Source: Motiliproteus sp048265065 | Lineage (GTDB): Bacteria; Pseudomonadota; Gammaproteobacteria; Pseudomonadales; Balneatricaceae | Assembly: GCA_048265065.1 (NCBI GenBank) | Contig: JBLXCH010000004.1 | Span: forward strand, 14,674-78,673 | DNA: 64,000 nucleotides | Direction of reading: 5' to 3' | Shown here: one piece after another, positions 59,472 through 64,000 of the stretch | Layout of the letters: each line of letters opens with the position of its first letter | Position numbering within the stretch: the first letter of the stretch is position 1 | Translations under genes and position numbers: made by a program | Notes under the pieces: model-generated | Database searches by the model: none | What the model saw: only the letters and a program-made list of their open reading frames with translations | What the model was told of the DNA's origin: nothing

Positions 59472-60485
59472 CTAAGGTGTTAACTCGCCCGCCAACGAGG
59501 TAGCCATTGCCAGCGTTATTGCATCGTTTTCTAGACCTAAACTAAAGAGGTGATGTAATTTGCAAAAGCAGCTCTCGAAAGTCATGTCTCTGCCGTTGAT
59601 TACCCCTGTTTTTGCAAGTGCTGAACCTGTGGCATAACTACCTGGAGCTACGCCACCATAAGGGCATTGAGATAAGTTGACGATGACACATCCTTGTTGG
59701 ATTTTTGCTTGAATGAGGCGGAGAAACTCAGGATCTTGATCCGGTGCATTACCAACGCCGTAGGAGATTAATATAAAAGCATCCGCTGGATAGTCTAATT
59801 GATGCTTTAAATATTCAGCATCAATACCGGGGAATATCCTGATAGGCGCAACGCTATGCTTACCGTATTCCGGTAATTCGAATTTAGGTTCAGCACTAGG
59901 TTCGAAGGTGCCAAACTGACTCACTTCAACATTAATGCCGACTTTTCCAATCCATGGGTAATTAGGACTGTCAAAGGCGTCAAACCCTGTGGATTTTACT
60001 TTCATTGCTCTGTTACCACGCAATAGCAACCCGTTGAAATAAACACAAACTTCAGTGACTTGTAGTGAGCCAGCTAGATGAATCGCTGTCACTAAGTTGT
60101 CTTGCGCATCGTTGCGTAATTCGCTAAGAGGAATTTGTGAGCCGGTGACAATAATGGGCTTATTAAGGCCTTGCAGCATAAATGACAAGGCTGAAGCGGT
60201 ATAGCCCAGCGTATCGGTGCCGTGTAAAACGATAAAGCCATCATAATTATCGTAATTATGGGCAATTTTTTTAGCCACTACGGCCCAGTCTTTAGGTGTC
60301 GCGTTCGTGCTATCGATCAGGTTATCAAGCTCTTCTAAATCATATTCCGGTAACGCAGAAGAAAGGTGCAAAGGAATTTTTTCGGCAATCAGCGACTGGA
60401 AGCCCCCCGATGGCACATAACCATCGTCGGATGCTTGCATGCCAATGGTGCCGCCTGTGTACAAAATATAAATGCGCTTTGTCAT
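59472..60485 (-). CDS. ansA: Type I L-asparaginase
   Basis: This cytoplasmic enzyme hydrolyses asparagine to aspartate and ammonia. The 337 residues carry the two active threonine sites, YILYTGGTIGMQ near residue 8-18 and VLHGTDTLGYTASALSF near 87. GSQIPLSELRNDAQDNL near 117 is the usual third block. No signal peptide is present, which supports the AnsA (type I) form. DUF523 follows downstream. Confidence 0.94.
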   Translation of the reverse strand: MTKRIYILYTGGTIGMQASDDGYVPSGGFQSLIAEKIPLHLSSALPEYDLEELDNLIDSTNATPKDWAVVAKKIAHNYDNYDGFIVLHGTDTLGYTASALSFMLQGLNKPIIVTGSQIPLSELRNDAQDNLVTAIHLAGSLQVTEVCVYFNGLLLRGNRAMKVKSTGFDAFDSPNYPWIGKVGINVEVSQFGTFEPSAEPKFELPEYGKHSVAPIRIFPGIDAEYLKHQLDYPADAFILISYGVGNAPDQDPEFLRLIQAKIQQGCVIVNLSQCPYGGVAPGSYATGSALAKTGVINGRDMTFESCFCKLHHLFSLGLENDAITLAMATSLAGELTP

Positions 60486-60710
60486 TGCTGAATACCTGAT
60501 TTTTGCTTGTTACTGATGATGGAAGCAATTCTTTGAGTAGGCAACAGTTATGGAAAAAGAAGTTAGTAAAAATGAAATTGATGATGAATATTTGGAACAT
60601 TATAGGGGGTAGGGGATCTTAGGCAAGCAGCAATATAGCTTGCTTTAGAGCGACAGGCGAAAAGATTCGCCTGCCGGAAAAATCTGTGTGTTAAGTGAGA
60701 GGTCTGGAGC
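60486..60710. other. Intergenic region downstream of a small unknown gene
   Basis: The promoter of ansA should lie here. A hairpin, CAGGCGAA-AAGA-TTCGCCTG at 60655-60674, lies 37 bp after the stop of the small gene at 60711. It lacks a T-run on that strand, so it is a possible but weak terminator. A 20-codon plus-strand frame at 60550 is not supported. Confidence 0.5.
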
Positions 60711-60914
60711 TTATGTTAGCTCGACAGATTTCTCCATCACTTTGACATATTCTTCAGCGTCTTGTTGACTGCGTGCGAAATAAACAACGCGACTGAAGCG
60801 GCTGCTGATGGCCTGGTTGCTGTTCTTGAAACGATGTACCCAGTAACTATTTGGTCCTTTGTTCTCAATGGCATGACGGTGTTTTTGTACGGGTTCGGGT
60901 TCAATTGTGATCAT
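60711..60914 (-). CDS. Small hypothetical protein
   Basis: This is a 67-residue soluble protein I do not recognise. It has a basic centre (SYWVHRFKNSNQAISSRFSRVV) and an acidic-amphipathic end (QQDAEEYVKVMEKSVEL). The ATG at 60914 gives a compact protein; the frame is open upstream to 61016, but that extension looks non-coding and AT-rich. It is probably a single gene. Confidence 0.5.
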   Translation of the reverse strand: MITIEPEPVQKHRHAIENKGPNSYWVHRFKNSNQAISSRFSRVVYFARSQQDAEEYVKVMEKSVELT

Positions 60915-61250
60915 TATAGCCTCGCTTTTAGATCGGTTTTTTAAGTTAACAAAATCTATTGTACAGATTGACAAAAGTATTTCTTTGATGCAGGTCACCT
61001 TGAAAAGACCCTGCATTCCTTAATGTTATCGTTACTAAGTTAGAAGAACTTAAGGGATAAAGTTCAAATAATTATAGTGATTAGGCAATTAGTGTTTTGA
61101 AAACAAGGAAGTTTGGTGTATTGAGCGATTTAAGCATCCGTAATTTGAGGGTTCGAAGGTTTGGGTATCAAGGTCAGGATCGGGATAGTTGTGTAGGGGG
61201 CGACTGAAGGTGATGCGGTGATTCAGCGGTAGATATTTAATGACTAGGTA
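60915..61250. other. Intergenic region between alr and the small unknown gene
   Basis: This is an AT-rich gap of 336 bp with no convincing gene, tRNA or terminator. It is downstream of alr and upstream of the small minus-strand gene, whose promoter should lie here. Confidence 0.5.
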
Positions 61251-62327
61251 TTAACCGATATAAACCTTAGATGGGCGGTTAGTCATACGAGTTACCAGCT
61301 CATAGGGTATTGTGCCGCAAGCGTTAGCCACTTCCTTTAGCAAAATGTTTTTGCCCCAACACTCTACGGTGTCGCCAATTGAACAGTTTGGAAGCATGGT
61401 GACATCAACAGTGATCATATCCATCGATACTCGGCCCGCCAATGCACAGCGTTGCCCGTTAACCAAGATAGGCGTGCCGCTCGGCGCTTGTCTAGGATAA
61501 CCGTCGCCATAGCCAACAGGGATTGTGGCAATACGTGTTGGCTTGTCGCAAGAAAAACTAGCGCCGTAGCCGACGGAATCACCGACTGCTACATCTCGAA
61601 TAGCGATGACTTCAGACTGTAGAGTCATTGAAGGAACTAACTGGCGACTGTACTCATTTTCTTCTGCAAGTGGTGATGCGCCATAAAGCATCATGCCAGG
61701 ACGAGTCCAGTCGTATTGTGCTTCGGGCCATGCGAGTAAACCTGGGGAGTTACACAGGCTTTTAGGGTATGGGTGGGCTAAAAGTTGATTGAAACAGTGG
61801 ATTTGTTGCTTAGTGTGGTCTGACTCAGTCTCGTCTGCACAAGCAAAATGGCTCATGATGACTATTGCATGGTTTGGCTTGTGCAACGTGAGTGTATTTA
61901 ACAGCGAGGGCAATTGATTAGGCTGGAAGCCTAAGCGATGCATGCCTGTGTCGACTTTTATCCAAAAAGTAATCGGTGACTTAAAGGAATGAGCAAGCAA
62001 CTGGTTGAATTGTTGGTCACTATGCAGGCAAACATCCAATTGAAGCGTGTCTATGCAGTCAAGTTCGCTAGGGTGAAAAAAACCTTCTAATAGGAGTATT
62101 TTGCTGTCGATTCCCGAATCTCGTAGAGCGACGGCTTCTTCAATACTAGCAACGGCATAACCGTCAGCAATGTTACTTAGTTTTTCAGCAACTTGCCGTG
62201 CACCATGGCCATAAGCATTGGCTTTGACTACGGCTAAGGTTTTACTGTTTGGCGCGAGCGATTGTGCAAGCAGATAGTTTTGACGTATCGCGGCAAGATC
62301 AACAATCGCTTTAGTGGGGCGCGCCAT
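61251..62327 (-). CDS. alr: Alanine racemase
   Basis: This PLP enzyme makes D-alanine for peptidoglycan. The 358 residues have the PLP lysine in AVVKANAYGHGARQVAE near 34, the barrel strand WIKVDTGMHRLGF near 124 and RPGMMLYGASP near 217. The catalytic tyrosine is in SVGYGASFSC near 253, and GRVSMDMITVDVT near 297 completes the family. It stands just downstream of a DsbA-like gene on the same strand, with a 21-bp gap, so the two may be co-transcribed. Confidence 0.96.
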   Translation of the reverse strand: MARPTKAIVDLAAIRQNYLLAQSLAPNSKTLAVVKANAYGHGARQVAEKLSNIADGYAVASIEEAVALRDSGIDSKILLLEGFFHPSELDCIDTLQLDVCLHSDQQFNQLLAHSFKSPITFWIKVDTGMHRLGFQPNQLPSLLNTLTLHKPNHAIVIMSHFACADETESDHTKQQIHCFNQLLAHPYPKSLCNSPGLLAWPEAQYDWTRPGMMLYGASPLAEENEYSRQLVPSMTLQSEVIAIRDVAVGDSVGYGASFSCDKPTRIATIPVGYGDGYPRQAPSGTPILVNGQRCALAGRVSMDMITVDVTMLPNCSIGDTVECWGKNILLKEVANACGTIPYELVTRMTNRPSKVYIG

Positions 62328-62348
62328 AAAAAGTCCGTTAGCTAGCGG

Positions 62349-63410
62349 TTAGCTCGCTTCTAAAGCTTCATCAAGTAATTCTTTGATGCTGCGTTGACGA
62401 TCATGATCCCCTAATTTAATCCCATTAAGGAAGAATGTGGGCGTTCCTGTTGCGCCAGATTGAACCGCTTGTGTTGCAGACGCTTTGATCTTTTGAGCGG
62501 TTGCTTCGTCAGCGATGCATGACTCAAATTTCGTCATATCTAGCTGAAGGTTTTTTGCGAATGCCACTGGCGAGTTTTCATTAAGTTGATTCTGGTTTTC
62601 GAACGCCATATTGTGAAATTCCCAGAACTTATCTTGTTGGTTGGCACAATAAGCGCCTTCTGCAACTTTACGAGAAATCCCTGATTGGTTGATAGGGAAG
62701 TCCATAAAGACAAAACGCACTGTGTCTTTATAGTCAGGAAGCGTTTGGGCGAGTTCGTTAAAGCTTTCAAGGCAATGTCCGCATTGGTAATCACCAAACT
62801 CAATAAGGGTCACTTTTGCATCGGCTGGCCCTTTGCTAGGGTAGCCCAGCTCGTCGATGGTGATGATCGGGGCTGAAGGCGGTGCGAGCATCGATTTATA
62901 CTCGCCAAGCTCTGCTAAGTTGTTTAAGAGCTCTGTCTGCTTCAGCTTATGCTGTTGAGTCATCAGCAGCATGGCAATTTGGTTTTTAGCTTGTTCTAAA
63001 GGTGCGTTGATACGGTGGCGGTTTTGCTGATAAAACGCTTGGATATCGTTATTTGATGGGGTGATTGGGTTGAACAGACGTTTTACGACACTTTCTTTGC
63101 TCTCGCCGGTTTCAGCCATTTGTTGGCCAATATAAATTTCAGTCGCGGCAGTTTGAATAATCTGCTGTTGACGATTGTATGCTTGATTGGCGATTTCGTA
63201 ATACTGTTGTCGGTAGCGGTGAGGAAGGTTGTCTATGGTGAACGCTTTACCGCCAAGCTCAAAGGCTGCTGGGTTTTTTTCTGAGGGTGCTTCGGTCTTT
63301 GTTTGGCTCTGGATGATTAAAACGATTACGCCAGCAAGAATTAATACTCCAGCCACAATGTTTACTAAGGTGAAGGGAGAATTACCCTTGCCATTACTCT
63401 TAATCAGCAT
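62349..63410 (-). CDS. DsbA-family thioredoxin-fold protein, membrane anchored
   Basis: This is a 353-residue protein. One N-terminal membrane helix (about 15-34, VNIVAGVLILAGVIVLII) is followed by a helical region of about 130 residues and then a DsbA/DsbG-like domain from about 175. The active site is EFGDYQCGHCLESF near 205, so the redox pair is CGHC. TGTPTFFLNGIKLGD near 322 contains the cis-proline. It would act in the periplasm on disulphides. The helical insert before the domain is unusual for plain DsbA. Confidence 0.88.
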   Translation of the reverse strand: MLIKSNGKGNSPFTLVNIVAGVLILAGVIVLIIQSQTKTEAPSEKNPAAFELGGKAFTIDNLPHRYRQQYYEIANQAYNRQQQIIQTAATEIYIGQQMAETGESKESVVKRLFNPITPSNNDIQAFYQQNRHRINAPLEQAKNQIAMLLMTQQHKLKQTELLNNLAELGEYKSMLAPPSAPIITIDELGYPSKGPADAKVTLIEFGDYQCGHCLESFNELAQTLPDYKDTVRFVFMDFPINQSGISRKVAEGAYCANQQDKFWEFHNMAFENQNQLNENSPVAFAKNLQLDMTKFESCIADEATAQKIKASATQAVQSGATGTPTFFLNGIKLGDHDRQRSIKELLDEALEAS

Positions 63411-63534
63411 GTCAGACTCACAGTTAATGTATTAAACGTATAGTGTTGATTTACCAATGGTTGTTAAGTTCCGTTGGTTTAAGTCGATAGTAACAAATAA
63501 CCTTGTAAAATAATTCTGTGGTAATCGTAATCCC

Positions 63535-63885
63535 ATGAAAAACACTTCAGTGATGACTAAGAAAGCGCTTCGATGGGTTCCTTTAACGTTGGTTTTTTTA
63601 GCGTTTATCTATTCAGTCACACTAAAGTCGGGCATTCCTACGTTGAAGGAGGAAAGTACCGAGGTTGTTAAAACTTCAACCTATCTTGACAGCCCCGCGA
63701 GTTTGAAAACGTTGATCACATCCCTAGACCGCCGTGTTCAGTATGTTGTCGCTGAAACAGAGTACGCGATGGGCGTTATGTTATTCGCATTGTTTTTTAC
63801 CAGTGCAGTCGCTGTTGCTTTCTGGTTTATGTACTTAAGCGCTGCAAAGAAAGCAGAACAGAAAACGACCAAAGTCGATCATTAA
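63535..63885 (+). CDS. Two-helix membrane protein, unrecognised
   Basis: This is a 116-residue protein with membrane helices at about 12-28 and 79-100, separated by a loop of about 50 residues that should face the periplasm. A lysine-rich C-terminal tail follows. I do not recognise a family. It is divergent from the DsbA-like gene and convergent with the gene at the right edge, whose stop is adjacent to its own. Confidence 0.65.
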   Translation: MKNTSVMTKKALRWVPLTLVFLAFIYSVTLKSGIPTLKEESTEVVKTSTYLDSPASLKTLITSLDRRVQYVVAETEYAMGVMLFALFFTSAVAVAFWFMYLSAAKKAEQKTTKVDH

Positions 63886-64000
63886 TTAGTCATCTTTTTG
63901 TGTTGATTCTGTTTGACTCGGACTTTGATTTTCTGCTTCCCACACTTCTGTACCAATTTGGACTTTAACGATATCTGGAAACCGGCCTTTAAGCTCTTCG
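63886..64000 (-). CDS. C-terminal end of an unidentified protein, partial
   Basis: The last 37 codons of a minus-strand gene enter from the right edge, and the stop TAA is at 63886-63888. The visible part includes LKGRFPDIVKVQIGTEVWE and ends in an acidic, serine- and glutamine-rich tail (QSPSQTESTQKDD). This is too little to name a family. Confidence 0.55.
   Translation of the reverse strand, partial: EELKGRFPDIVKVQIGTEVWEAENQSPSQTESTQKDD

Noticed and set aside
60550..60612. Twenty-codon acidic plus-strand frame starting MEKEVSKNE
   Set aside because: No ribosome site and too short to support by sequence alone.

Overview
The window reads as a chromosomal segment of a marine gammaproteobacterium, most likely an Oceanospirillales-type organism. 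This rests on three kinds of evidence: gene content (proton-translocating transhydrogenase PntAB, FabV enoyl reductase, malate synthase G, a cyanide-insensitive-type cytochrome bd oxidase, and the order DUF3108-purN-purM / DUF2066-perM-hda), protein family resemblance, and moderate GC. No search was run, so the genus is not claimed. I see no tRNA, rRNA, transposase, phage gene or CRISPR array. Most of the window is ordinary core genome, with a few compact accessory modules.

Layout. 1-2.3 kb: pntB (cut by the window edge) and pntA. 3-5 kb: a spermidine-synthase-like protein, an unknown protein and a YtoQ-family protein. 5.1-9.6 kb: a bufferin-type copper RiPP operon (precursor, MNIO enzyme BufB, partner BufC, DoxX). 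Upstream of it on the same strand lie an ECF sigma factor, an RskA-type anti-sigma factor and a small His-rich membrane peptide, with short tandem-repeat arrays in the gaps. 9.9-14.3 kb: late cobalamin synthesis (cobO, cobD, cbiB, cobQ). 14.4-19.3 kb: fabV, a cold-shock protein, cioAB and a GbsR/MarR regulator. 19.5-23.6 kb: a DUF4250/DUF2061 pair behind a probable Fur box, a LysR regulator and malate synthase G.

23.8-32.1 kb is the most distinctive region. A textbook guanidine-I (ykkC) riboswitch precedes a six-gene operon: a NitT/TauT-type ABC transporter, two DUF1989 proteins (carboxyguanidine deiminase subunits by family) and a 1200-residue biotin-dependent guanidine/urea carboxylase. The leader contains two nested complementary segments that could hide the first gene's ribosome binding site when guanidine is absent, which predicts a translational ON switch. 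Allophanate hydrolase, the next enzyme of the pathway, is not in this window.

32-42.7 kb holds mixed small genes: HopJ-family protein, Tat-exported dienelactone-hydrolase-like enzyme, ThpR, YgjP-like peptidase, a HipBA toxin-antitoxin pair, a small MscS, a SEC-C protein, an RRM protein and a K+-channel-like protein. It also holds a MerR regulator with a CueR-like C-x7-C loop, divergent from DUF2938/DUF2798 membrane genes behind a 19-bp-spacer promoter, followed by a 1-Cys peroxiredoxin, a methyltransferase and ArfB. 42.7-64 kb is core: a heterodimeric ABC exporter, slyD, purN/purM, perM, hda, wrbA/arsC, yihY, a lytic transglycosylase, proS, ansA, alr and a DsbA-like thioredoxin. The right edge cuts a minus-strand gene whose last 37 codons are visible.
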